Source: Datura wrightii
Lineage: Eukaryota > Streptophyta > Magnoliopsida > Solanales > Solanaceae
DNA length: 64,000 bases
Assembly: GCA_035772735.1 (NCBI GenBank)
Contig: JASDFA010000002.1
Location: 1,612,001 to 1,676,000 of the forward strand
Direction of reading: 5' to 3'
Under the pieces are notes generated by a model, which searched no databases, was not told the origin of the DNA, and saw nothing but the letters and a program-made list of their open reading frames with translations. This document shows, one piece after another, positions 41,762 through 53,184 of this stretch. How positions within the stretch are numbered: the first letter of the stretch is position 1; every line of letters starts with the position of its first letter. Both the position numbers and the translations under genes were made by a program.

Positions 41762-43606
41762 ATGCTTCTTTCACAGCAGTTCAAGATTCAATTTTTTAGC
41801 CACCCTAGTTCTCATATCAAGTATATAGCTCATGGTAAAAGCTTAAAAGTTCAAAGCTTTAAGCACGTACTATGTAAGCGCCCTCCGGATTTGTTCACAG
41901 GTCAAAATGTATGTGTCAAGCACAAATCTTTAGCAGTTTCTTTGAATGTAGATGAAGCTAGTGTTTCAGATGAAAGTTTCAATCTTGAAGAAAAGGTTGA
42001 GATGACCCAAGAAAAAAGCTTCTGGGGTGCTGTAGGTTTGATTGTAGGTACTGCTGTAGGGCCAGGAATGTTGGGATTACCTGCAGCTACTGTAAAATCT
42101 GGTCCACTCCCATCAACCATATCCCTCTTATTGACTTGGGTTTATGTCATTTCCTCCATCATTCTTGTCGCAGAGCTTAGTTTTGCAGCAATGGAGGAAG
42201 ATGGGGTTGATGAAGTTAGCTTCACTAGTCTCGCAACTAAGGCATTAGGAAGTAAACTTGGGTCTTTTGTTGCTTTGGTTTATGCTTCACTAACTTTTGC
42301 GTTGTTGTTAGCCTGTGTTTCAGGCATTGGTTCAGTTATTTCTCAGTGGTTTCCCAAGATTAATCCTGTTCTTGCCAATGGCCTGTTTCCATCACTAGTT
42401 GGGATAGTTCTATGGTCATTACCTTTTAAGGTTATTGATGTAGCCAATAGGTGCCTATGCATCACAATGCTTTTCTCCATTACAGCATTAGTGGTAATTG
42501 GAATATTTGTTGGGAGAATGAGTATTATTGGTTCTTTTGCATATGCTTCTTGGAGATTTTCCTCAGTCTTGCCTGCTATTCCTGTGGCTGTGCTTACAAT
42601 GGGGTTCCATGTAATCACACCTTTCATTTGTAAAATTGCTGGAAACACTGTACATGATGCTAGAAAAGCAATAATCCTAGGTGGGACTATTCCTTTAGTT
42701 ATGGTTGTATCGTGGAATTTGATTGTTTTGGGGCTATCTAGTCACAATGCTTCATCTGTCTCAAGTGATCCGATCTCACTCTTGCTCTCTGTTAATTCCT
42801 CTGCTCTACCAGCAGTTCAAGGTTTTGCACTTTCAGCGCTAGCCACTAGCTTGATAGGGTATGCTGTTAGCTTTCCAAAACAAGTGGTCGATACCTTAGA
42901 TTTGATATTTAGTAGTTCCAGTCCATCTAGAGGAGTAATGACTCGAGGTGAAGTAGGCAAAGTTGGTTCAGCCATATTTAAGTTGAGGCAAAATCTTGGA
43001 AATGCAGGGAAAGTTTCTTATAGTGGAATCAAGAATAATAATGCTTCAGAAGTTAGAGTGGACTCTGGTTTCAAATCTTTGCAAAGCATTGTGATGCCTT
43101 TAATTCTAGCTTTGCCAGTTCTCATTGGTTCTTTCTTTCCCTCGACATTTTCAAGAGCTCTTGATTTTGCTGGGATTTATGCCAACTGCTTTCTGTTTGG
43201 CATCCTTCCTCCGGTGATGACATACATTTATCAGTCCAGGAGAAAGCTCAGGTATGCCAATAGCACCACTACCAATTATAGAAATATTAGAGAAACGATG
43301 AAAAGAACAAAAAAGGAGAGAACTACCTATGGTATTCAAGTGGAGAAGGGTAGAGAGGCGGACCTGGTTGCAGTTGGCCCAAAGGGTCGGGTCCAAACAG
43401 ATTTCTCGGTCATCCAAATAAGAAACTAATTATGATGTCAACTCCATTATATGTTGTCTATTAAACTGCAGAAACAATAGCATGAAATTCTACTAACATT
43501 TTATCTGGTGTTTTAACTTTTCAACAGGTTAGGCATCTTACCAGGAGGAGATGGAATGCTGCTACTACTTTTAGCCATTGCTGTTATTCTAGCCATTTGG
43601 CATTAG
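41762..43606 (+). CDS. Tryptophan/tyrosine permease-like carrier, plastid type
   Basis: Two exons, 41762-43251 and 43528-43606, give 522 residues. I chose ATG 41762, the first ATG in the open frame. Residues 1 to about 80 are rich in Ser, Lys and His with few acids until VDEASVSDE and look like a plastid transit peptide. The membrane part starts at FWGAVGLIVGTAVGPGMLGL, the diagnostic first helix of the aromatic amino acid permease (HAAAP/TyrP) family. About ten more hydrophobic helices follow, including FHVITPFICKIAGN and FAGIYANCFLFGILPPVMTY. Exon 2 adds LGILPGGDGMLLLLLAIAVI, the last helix. Plant members (At2g33260, At5g19500) are annotated as tryptophan/tyrosine permease family proteins; substrate and plastid location are not proven here. 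The single intron stays open if retained. Confidence 0.9.
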
Positions 43607-44506
43607 ACTTGTATTTCTCTGCTAGACTTACACCATTGATATGCATGTAATTTTCCTGATTCTTGAAGGTTCAATGGGGAATACTAAGTAAATTTAAAAG
43701 AGTTGATACAAGAAAGCTTTTATACTAGTTCTCATTCTTTTGTTGTCCTAGAATTTAGCATTCCAATTAATATCCATATGTAGCAGATGCATTCTTGCTA
43801 CTACATGCATGGACCCCTTAAAAAAAGGAAGCAGTTTATGTTACTTGTATAGCTAATGCTGGACCTTTAAACCGAGAAATAAGAGTTTGTAACTGAAGTC
43901 GGTCATGTTTGGTATTAGTCCAAGTTAAACCGAGAAGTAAGAGTTTGTAATTGAGTTCGGGGCTATGGATATCGGAACCATTCACTATTTACACTTGACT
44001 TGCCAAGGCCAAATTCTGACTTAGATTATTTTGTAAAGCATTGAGTATGCATCCCCAGCTTCGTGATATGCAACAAACCATTTTTACCACCTTTTGATTT
44101 TGGAAATTGTTCCAACTTTCACCTGATTGAACTTAGCTCAAGGGCAAAAAAACAAAGGCCAGAAATGATCCTTGTTAGAGTTGATAAAATATGCAAGTAC
44201 TATCGAAAGAATCCCGTAATTTAACTCACAAGCACCATTCAAACAGCAGAAAGGAGGCATCTAAAGAAGCATATAAGAACATATTCAAGGGCATCCAGCT
44301 TTGGACAACTAAGTTTTTGCATTAATAGTTGCTTTAAATTTGGATCAATGTTGAAAGCGGGTTTATTAACAATTCCAACAAACGCAAAAGGAATCCGTTA
44401 TGATTCCACATTAGAAGGTAAGAGAACGCTTTCAACTTTTATCTGGTTTACTTTTAACCACTGCGCGACCTAGATTAATGAAGTAATTTAAGCAGAACAT
44501 TCTATC
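43607..44506. other. Convergent 3' flanks of permease and aquaporin
   Basis: Lies between the permease stop (+) and the aquaporin stop (-). A short phrase, AAACCGAGAAATAAGAGTTT, recurs once at about 43925 with one change. No gene was seen. Confidence 0.45.
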
Positions 44507-47500
44507 TCAATTTCGCTTTTTCTTCTGAGGCTTCTTCTTTTTTACTGGAGCTGGAAAGACAGCACGAAAAGTCCAGGCAGCCATTATTGCTCCTATGAAG
44601 GGACAGATCCAGTAAACGTAAAACTGCTCCCATGTGTTGTGCATGTTGTTTATGTATGCCCAACCAAATGCCTGCAAAGATATAGCAGACAATCAGATCA
44701 CCTATCAACCCATTAAGAACTCATGCAGGCAAAAAAGGAACACAAATAAGTCGCTACAGCAGTGTCCGTATATATAGTAGCACGAGTTCAATAAGAAAAT
44801 ATCACTATGCTAGGACTTGACAAGAAATAGTCTATATTTTGGCATACTCCAAAATATTTGATACACATTGAATTCCTTTTTAAGAATTCAATATTTCGTC
44901 TGTGAAACTAAATTTACTACGAATATGGAAGGACAGCAGTCTGTTTATTAAGGAATTAAGCTAACACACTTTTGATCCACCTTGAAGCAACAGCTCTATT
45001 GCCACTTGTATGTACCAACTTTTTTGCTCAGATAATAGACTTGTTTACCAGCCTCTCTCTGTAATCAAGAAGGCAAGATCTAGTCCTCCTTCATATGTAT
45101 CTTTTGGCAGTGGCAATAGAATCATGACTCGGTAGGAACTTTTTTAGGGAAAAAAAAAAAGGAATTAAGCTAACAAGTGACAGCATTTCATCAAACAGCC
45201 ACCGAGTGTCATCGTATTCAGAGTACCAAAATTGTACAATGAAGGACATTTTTTATGTTTGCTAGCATATGACATTAATGTTGAAGAAAAGAAAAACCTC
45301 ATTCCTTGAGAAAGCCAATATCCACTAATTCATTGCCCTACAACAAGTTGTCAAGCTACACAAATACTATATGCAAGGAGAACTATGTTAGGTTGAACGT
45401 GAGGCATAAAGTACCCTATAAGGAAACTAACAGTTAATAACAGAAAATACAGGGACATGCTTGGCTTGGTTCATCATCTTTATTAGATGCTTGGTATGAA
45501 ACTCATTTTCCAATCCGACACCAAGAGAGAAGTGTCATTGAGATTTGCAACTGCAGATATGACTGAAACTAGTTGTTAGCCAGTGGAATTAATGCTAATA
45601 GAGATCTACGATTCGTGTGACACAGCTACTATAAAAGGCAACAGCAACTCACTGCCCAGGTACAGCCAAGAAATATGATTATTTTTTTTTCCAAGTAAAA
45701 GCCAAGAAATATGATTTGCTCAGATTGACAGATGTCATAGTTCAGATTTAAAGACAGATGGTATATAATGTTTGTCTAAATCCATTTTGTCGTTATCTTA
45801 TTCCATTTTGTCGTTATGTTATTCCGTTAGATGAGGGCAAATATCAGGGTTAAAATAGGTAATGATGCCATAGTTCAGATTTAAAGACAGATGGTATATA
45901 ATGTTTGTCTAAATCCATTTTGTCGTTATCTTATTCCATTAGATGAGTTCGAATAGGTAATGTTCCGTAAATTAAAATAGTTCAGATTGAAAGGCATATA
46001 TTCCTAATATGTTATAGTTTGGGACTACAACCAGAGAAGCCATTCTTATCGATGTGAAAGAATTTACTGGTCAGCTTAAGTCTCTCTTCGCAAGACTAAG
46101 AATTACTGCAATTAAGAATAATGAGTATAATGGAAAGAGCAAGTTACATTATAGCTAAGTTAAAAGATCGCATCTTAAAGACAAAACTTTCTGTTGTAGT
46201 TGAAGGTTATTCAACCTAATAGGGGGAGATACACCTGAAGAGGATAGAAAGCTCCTTCACTGCACGTGGTCTATGCAAAAAAAATCAATTTTGAAGAATC
46301 TTGCATCACCTCTAACCAAAGTATAAAGAAACCATTACTAAAGCAATGGAATACATCTCCACAAATCATCCCATTTTTTGTTATAACCCACATTCTAAGT
46401 GTTAACATAACAAAAATTCACCAAATAATAGATGCCAAAACGATGTGTTATTCCATCTCCAAGCCAAGGGGAAGTTCGGAGGCAGGTTAAGAATGAGATT
46501 TAAGACGTGAGCAAAGATCTAACAAAAGTCTGGGTTCCAAGTGCAAATATTTTGAGAGTAAAAGGACCTTGCTTCCAGGAGAAGTTAGCTTATACCTTAT
46601 AAGTATTGAAACAATTGTGATAAATTAACAAATTCTATGTTTAGGCTTATCTTGAGTTCAAGTAATTATATCTAACTCTTACACCCACCCACCGCACCCA
46701 CCCCACCCCCTTCTCCTCTGTTGCAAGTCAAGCCACCATTTTCACCTCAAATTGATGGAACTAATTCAGGCTCACTAATGTCAAAAGTAAATGTAAATTC
46801 TCAATCTACCAAGCGAGTTCTACCAAATAGGCATCATGAATAAAGGCAGCCAAAGACCACAGCACGAGAAAAGTTACCAAAGTTGTGTATTCTCTTTTAT
46901 ACATTAAGGTCAAACAAACAGTAGCAGGAGAAGGCCTAGAGCAGATCAGAAGTTCAACACTTGAACTATATGTTAAGCTCCAAGATCTAAGAACAGCAAA
47001 AAGAGCTAGTACTTACATTGGCTGGATTCATAGAAGGTCCAGTGTATTTTGAACCTGCAACTACCATGGTAACAGTTGACATTGCAAGTAACCAATTCTT
47101 TAGAAGTGCACTTTTAGGACCCTTCAGTACAATGATAAAGACCAAAAACGTCATTACGAAAGTCAAGATGCCCTCAGCTATGGCTCCATTGTGCAAGTCA
47201 ACTTTCAAGGAAGGCCCCCCTAGCATGTGCTTGTACTGCGTAGGAATAACCTCCAATATTGCTAGTGCACCAGCAACTGCGCCAGCTGCCTGTGACAGTT
47301 CAAAGACGATATAGAAATTTTTTTAAGATATCAAGACTTGCATGGATTCTTGAATAGGAAATTCTAGCAAATATTTTGGGGAACTCTTCAACTTTTAATG
47401 GAACACTGTAAGACTTCTTTTGATAACCAGAAAAACCGTGTAAAACTTGCCATGAAAATTGAACTTTAGGTGCTCTATCTTGGATTTTATAGGTAATATT

Positions 47501-48560
47501 TTGTGTTCTCATGGAAAGAAAACACTGCTAATGTGAGCTTAGTATAGTCTGAAGCCTGGATAAACGAGGAGGGAAAGGAGGAAAGGGGTAGGTTTAACGG
47601 CCAACTTAAAATAATTACAACATGATGAACTTTCTAAATAAACAGATTTTTCAGCACCATCTATTAGTCCAATAGCACCCTGCCATAATAATATTCACCC
47701 CGCCATGACAAATTTAAGCAAAACCTTACATACAGCGAGCTACACCTAGCTTAGCCTATAGGATATCAGATTTGACAGGAGTTATTTTGCTGATATTCTC
47801 CTCTCTTTTAAAAGGAATTTTTCACAACCATCACGAAGCAGATCATAATGCCTATTCGCCTATCTCTCGAGAAAAATGGACTTAACCTCTAAACACTAAC
47901 CAAAAAAAAAGCCTCGGTTAGAAAAGAGAGAAGCATGTCATTTTACAGCTTCATATAGCCATACATAACTAGTTTCAGACTTCGGGATAGGTTGATTTTT
48001 TCAGAAATTTAGAACTCTACTTCCATTATTCCTCAAGATTCAAGCAAAATTAAAAAAAATAAAAAAATAAAAAAACAACTACGCCTCTTCTTAAACAAGT
48101 TGTAATCCGCTATATGGATCCCATGTTTCTCCATTTGAGCTCAAACTCCAGATTCAAGCAAAATCAACCATGTAAAAACTGGACCCAGAAAAGGGTTTAA
48201 AAAGTGGAAACCACCACAAGTGCTATTATGATCGTAAAAATATGGGACAACAACAAAAACAAAAACCTGAGCAGGAAATCGGGTGGCAACGGAGAAGAGA
48301 GAATCTTTTCCAACCCCAGCAGCATAAAAGGCCGCCGTACCAGCAGGATTAAAAGCGGCACCACCCAAAGCATCACCAATAATCCCAAACACAAAGAAGA
48401 GCACAAAGAGAAGCACAGTAGTAATAAACAGCGAGGCCATTCCTTGAGCAATCCCAAAAGCAGAAGCAATAAGGTAAGTGAAAACCCCAAGAGTCGAAGA
48501 ACAAAATACCCACATCAATGTCAAAACAAAATCAGCCACCGCTGCTTTTACAGCACCCAT
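44507..48560 (-). CDS. SIP1: Aquaporin of the SIP1 class
   Basis: Three exons on the minus strand: 48267-48560 (98 aa), 47017-47289 (91 aa) and 44507-44671 (54 aa), all joined between codons, total 243 residues, normal for SIPs. Exon 1 carries FNPAG (first NPA box) and exon 2 ends in SMNPAN, the second NPA box, completed by AFGWAY in exon 3. The first box is NPA, whereas Arabidopsis SIPs have altered boxes (NPT, NPC, NPL). The C terminus is very basic (PVKKKKPQKKKRN) and ends KKRN, a KKxx dilysine pattern consistent with the ER location known for SIPs. They conduct water and possibly other small solutes across the ER membrane. Intron 2 is 2.3 kb and holds a tandem duplication. A second intact first exon lies 1.9 kb upstream. 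Confidence 0.94.
45736..45960. repeat. 133-bp tandem duplication in SIP1 intron 2
   Basis: The phrase CATAGTTCAGATTTAAAGAC begins at 45736 and again at 45869. The copies share TGTTTGTCTAAATCC and the TTTTGTCGTTAT phrase. Copy one has that last phrase doubled internally. Confidence 0.85.
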
Positions 48561-50455
48561 TTTCAACCAAAAACGAAGATCGAAATACAAAATCTTCGGA
48601 ATTTGTGAATTTTATTAGCTACTGAAAATCTCTCCCACTGGGTGAAAGAGAAGATAAGAAGAAGGATACTGAGATGATCAACCTAAAACCCAACGATTAA
48701 TAGAGATCGATTAGAAGTATATTTGGTAGAGGAATTTCGGATTATTATAATTGCTTTAAAATAATAACTAATTACTTCCTCATTCATGTTTAGTTATAAT
48801 AATTAGAAACTATATAATAAAATGGAAGAGAATAATTAACACTCGCATTCCATTTTGGGTTTATCTTGCTGACTTCGATAATGATTTGTCCCCTAGAGTT
48901 CCGCTGGAATAAAACATTAAACAAACTTAACTTAAAACAATATTAAATTAAAGCTCGAAATTGACTAATGTATAGGTTTATATTATGGAACTCTAAAAAC
49001 ACTTCCATAAATATGATAGTAGATTATTTCTATATTTCATTTTATGTCTCGTGTTATCGGTTTATGTCAATAGTCAATTTAAACTGTGAAAAGAATTACT
49101 ATGGTATGTTTTTAAAAAATTAATAGGGTTATATTAGTTAAATTATCATTTCTATTAATTTTTTCTTAATGAGTGTACAGATCTTATCCTGATAATTAAA
49201 ATGGAACATAGGGAGTATCTAATACTCACCATTAGGAGGAGCATATTTATGCCGATTTGATCAGATTAATTTAGGCATGTTATTGGTCGGTTCAATTTGA
49301 TTTGTATATTATTGATTTTTAATTTATAAATATGCTAAATCGATAACCAAATCAATAAGATATTTGTTATCGATTTTTGATTAATCCATTTTTAATTCTT
49401 AATTAACAATTCGATTTTCGGTTTAACCGATAAGAAAATGCTCCTCTAATTTTTTTTGTTGCTTTCTCTTATTTTCATTTGTCCATATATGCACTACCTT
49501 TTACAATAAAAAGTCATAAATTACAAGAAGAAATAAATTAAAATAAGTTATTGTTAAAATTAAAAAAAAATTCTCTCTATTTAAGTAGAAAATTTGGATG
49601 TAGTAGTACGGTAGATATCTCCCAATAAGAAAAATAATGTCAGTTCACAGTTCACATTGATGGGTAGAACCTCACTAACCAACTACTATTCATAAAAAAA
49701 AATAGAGGCACCAAGACAATAACTATAAAATGCAAAAGAAAATAAGATGTGTATTTAAAATTTAAATCCACTATTATATAATTAGGAATAAAAAGATAAT
49801 TTTAGTGTAATTTTATTGAGTCATCGATTTAACTATTAATTAAAATCTTAAAACCAAAAATTATACCGATAGCACAATAAAAAAAATTTACAGAATTGTT
49901 TATACACTGTTAGCGCAACAACTGGTAAACCAATAGCACTTTTTATAATGCAATTTATCGGTTAAATCAAATTTTACACACCTCTAAGTTAATTATATAA
50001 ATCAAATCAACTAGAAAATATTTTGATTTCTTTTTTTCCCAAAAAAGTTTCTTCTATACAAAATATAAAACTAGCTTTTTTTAAAGTATTTTTTTTGTCT
50101 TACTAAGATATAATAATTATATAATATTATAAAAAAAATTAAAATATATAAAATAAATTATGTCATTATACTAAAATATAACGTCACCATGTATTATTAA
50201 TAAGAAACGGTGAAAATAAACATGATTTAGTTTCAACTTTATTTGAGTTAATAATTATTTATGAGCTATAATTATAAAGAGACTTATTGTACCATAAAAG
50301 GTTGTAAGTTCAATGAAATAATATGTTAAGAAAAAGTTTAACAAAGGCTTATAAATTATATTATCATAAATAATTTTTAAACTTTAGCAAAGAAGTTCCA
50401 CTTCACCCATTCAAATCAAAGAAAATTTGCTGGTGGAAATTCCAAAAATCAATAC
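48561..50455. other. Interval between the two SIP1 first exons
   Basis: Holds the promoter and leader of exon 1A (to about 48.9 kb), then AT-rich DNA with ATCGATTTT/ATCGGTT phrases at 49.25-49.45 kb like those near 22.4 kb. I looked for exon 2- or exon 3-like sequence on the minus strand and found none. Confidence 0.5.
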
Positions 50456-50749
50456 CTGAGCAGGAAATCGGGCGGCAACGGAGAATAGAGAGTCATTTCC
50501 GACACCGGCAGCATAAAACGCCGCCGTACCTGCAGGATTGAAGGCGGCGCCACCCAATGCATCGGCGACGATACCAAACATTAGGAACAGCACGAAGACG
50601 AGCACAGTGGTGATGAACAGAGAGGCTAATCCATGGGTAATTCCAAAAGCAGAAGCAATTAGGAAAGTGAAAACCCCAATTGTTGAAGTAGAAAATATCA
50701 CAATGAATGTCATAACAAAATCAGCTACCGCTGCTTTAACAACACCCAT
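50456..50749 (-). CDS. Second, intact SIP1 first exon (1B)
   Basis: This is one open exon with ATG at 50749-50747 and donor CTCAG|GTATTG after 50456. It is 294 nt, exactly the length and phase of exon 1 of the aquaporin gene at 48267-48560. The two 98-aa products differ at 20 positions by my count (about 80% identity), mostly by conservative changes (L/M, L/I, Y/F, V/I). The 40-residue stretch around ALGGAAFNPAGTAAFYAAG is nearly unchanged. No second copy of exons 2 and 3 exists between it and the first gene. It could be an alternative first exon that splices to 47289, or an exon-only duplicate. If read without splicing the frame runs on to 50411 and stops. Absence of any frame damage argues that it is used or very young. 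Confidence 0.65.
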
Positions 50750-51133
50750 TTTTCTTCAACTGAAAACGACGATTCAGTCGCCGAGCAATGGCGTTTGTGA
50801 ATCTGAGATGATCAATCTTATATCATTTTGGGTTTTAACTTGTTGACTTCCATATCCGAAATGTTAATTGGGGACGATGTGCTCCAGGTAATCAAAACTA
50901 CAAACAAGAAGAAAACATGTGAATTTGGGAAATGGATTTCAAACATAATGACCCTACGGGAACATTTTCCAGCGCACGCCTCACCAGCTTGATCTTTTCG
51001 GAATATCTGTATATCTGAATGGGGTCTAGAAAAATATAAAGTAAGGACAATGTCTTAATATATTGTATATTTTAGTTTACACAAAGTCAACTCGTCATAT
51101 TTATTTGGCCACGAGCAATTATTAGAGGATCTC
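50750..51133 (-). promoter_or_regulatory. Putative promoter of SIP1 exon 1B
   Basis: CATTTTGGGTTTTAACTTG at about 50824 matches CATTTTGGGTTTATCTTG at about 48851, upstream of exon 1A. The next bases (TTGACTTCCATA against CTGACTTCGATA) are also alike. The duplicated segment therefore includes 5' flanking DNA. The distance to the ATG differs (about 75 against about 290 bp). Confidence 0.45.
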
Positions 51134-52602
51134 TGTAACATCCCGAAAGTTTCTAAGATCAGAACCCAAACTTAAAGAAAGAATTTAGTTGAAAGTGAAA
51201 AATTTGCCTCAGAATGAATCGTGGTAAGACTCGTGGAAAGCAGTCAGTGAATGTCCCTTTTCAGAGCTCAGGGGTAACGACTCACATCACGACTCGTGAG
51301 GTGAGGTAACGAGTAGTGGAGTCCCTCATTACGGGCAGCAGTTCAGTGATTTGGGGTCAAGTCTTCGATGGACCACGAGGGAAGTGACGACTCGTTGGGT
51401 TAAGTAACGAGTTTTCCTGAGGAGTCGTCGAGTGGAATCTAGAAAAGGGTGCAAGTTTGAGTCAGTGGCGACGACGAGAGAGTAGGACGAGTAGTTGTGT
51501 CAGGTAACGACTCGTCGTGTCAGTCGTGGGATGGAAGAACGAGATTTTTGACTTTAGTGATAACGGAAGGAGTCGCGAGTCGTGGAGTAACCTCACGAAA
51601 TGTGAAGTTAGTCATCGTCAGTCCGAGGGAAGTTGAGGAAATTTTCATAAGTGATCACGAGTGGGACTTAACGAGCCGTCCTGTGTCCCACGACTCGTGA
51701 AGTCCCTCGTGTGGACTAGCAGCATAAATTTTCCTGCTAGTTTTCAAGGGTGTTTTCATAAAATCCTATACTTCTAACTCCTAAACTACGTCGTTTTGAA
51801 TATCAGATGGGACGAATTTAAAGGTTCTCCTACCCTAATCCCTCATTCCATCCAAAAACACTCTCAAGTCCTTCTTCCTCTTCCCTCTCAAAACTCAAAG
51901 AACACCTAGGGTTCTTCTTCTAGGACTTCAAGATCCGGGTTCTAGTACTAGAGTTTGTCAGGCCAGGTATGTGGGACTTCAGCAAGGATCTCTTTTCATC
52001 CTTGTGTCCCGAATTTACGTTAAAACCCTAGTTGCTTAAATTCTAGAAAAGTATGTTTTAGGGTTTCAATCTAAGCATGATTTCTCACATGTCTTCTATG
52101 GATTCCAAGACCCCTATGATAAATAGTCACATATGATTATGAAATTACTCTCAAATTCATGATTTAGGTATACTCTATGATAGTAGCATGATTTCTAGAA
52201 TGTTACCATCAATTAGCATTATTTTCAAGTTATGACCCTTACGAAGTATCTACATGATTTTTACCATATTTTTACTATATATGTTTAAAGTATGATTTGA
52301 ATCTATGAGTTTGCATGAATATAGAACCCATAATTTATATTACGCTCTTGGTTCGCGATTCTACGAATTTAGTAAGAAAAGTATATTTATGATTTCCCTA
52401 GACTTTCAGGCGATTTCCCTAGACTTTCAGGCGTCTGGTTAGTTGAAAGTTCCTTAGTTTTAGTCCTCATCGTAAACTAGGGTAGAACTTGCATGATTTG
52501 AACTCAAATGGAAATGTTATGTTAATATGGTAGTTTTTGTTTGAGTTATGTTGGGGGAGTTGGATGGCCGTTCCGCTCTTCGGGACTTTCTTTATTCTTT
52601 TT

Positions 52603-52746
52603 TTGTTAAAACAAAGGCTTCGAGAAGCCGAGAGGCTAAAGAAAAAGTCAAGTCCATCAACTGATGAAGAGAAGAAGGAAATGTCTCTTGTTCCTTATTC
52701 TTATGCAGTTGGTAGTTTGATGTATGTCATGGTTTGCATTCTGTAG
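52603..52746 (+). pseudogene. Ty1/copia reverse-transcriptase fragment
   Basis: The frame reads DEEKKEMSLVPYSYAVGSLM followed by YVMVC and then a stop. This matches the family signature around VPYxxAVGSLMYxMVCTRPD in copia pol. It lies inside the gypsy-like LTR and lacks everything before and after, so it is a small nested fragment. The bases just upstream (REAERLKKK frame) are not copia as far as I can tell. Confidence 0.6.
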
Positions 52747-53030
52747 CAGAAACAATGGTATCTCCAATTATAGCCCCTCTGGGATGTAAAATATATCTCT
52801 TCTCACCATCCCTTCCCCGCCATTCTTGTAACTGTCACCTGTAATCTGATTAACATAGATACTCGAATAGAAGTTAATATCTTGGTATATTCAGTTTCAG
52901 AGACTCAGTCAAACACTCAAAACACTTAGAGTTTTTCAGAAAGGTCAACTGATAAGTTTGACTATAGTCAGTTTTCTTGAGGCGTCAGTAATACCTCCCA
53001 GTCTTAGTTTCAGTTATCAGTTATCAGTTA

Positions 53031-53184
53031 TTAGTTTGTTCTTTAGACGGTTACGACGCTTCTAGATAAGCAGCTCTGACCAGTCTTAGAATCAGCACTT
53101 CCAGTTATTAGTTTATTCTTTAGACGGTTACGACACTTCTAGATAAGCAACTCTGGCCAGTGTTAGAACACCAGTTTCAGTATC
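53031..53184 (+). repeat. 77-bp tandem duplication inside the LTR
   Basis: CTTTAGACGGTTACGAC begins at 53041 and at 53118, followed in both copies by .CTTCTAGATAAGCA.CTCTG.CCAGT. Few substitutions separate them. Confidence 0.8.

Noticed and set aside
48204..48608. Plus-strand frame opposite SIP1 exon 1
   Set aside because: It is the complement of a clearly coding aquaporin exon; Ser/Lys-rich composition is a by-product.
48780..50400. Hidden second copies of SIP1 exons 2 and 3
   Set aside because: I looked for the second NPA region and the Lys-rich tail on the minus strand and found only AT-rich repeat DNA.
51220..51720. CRISPR-like regular ACGACTCGT repeats
   Set aside because: The spacing is irregular, the motif is degenerate, and the context is a plant LTR; no CRISPR arrays occur in nuclear plant genomes.
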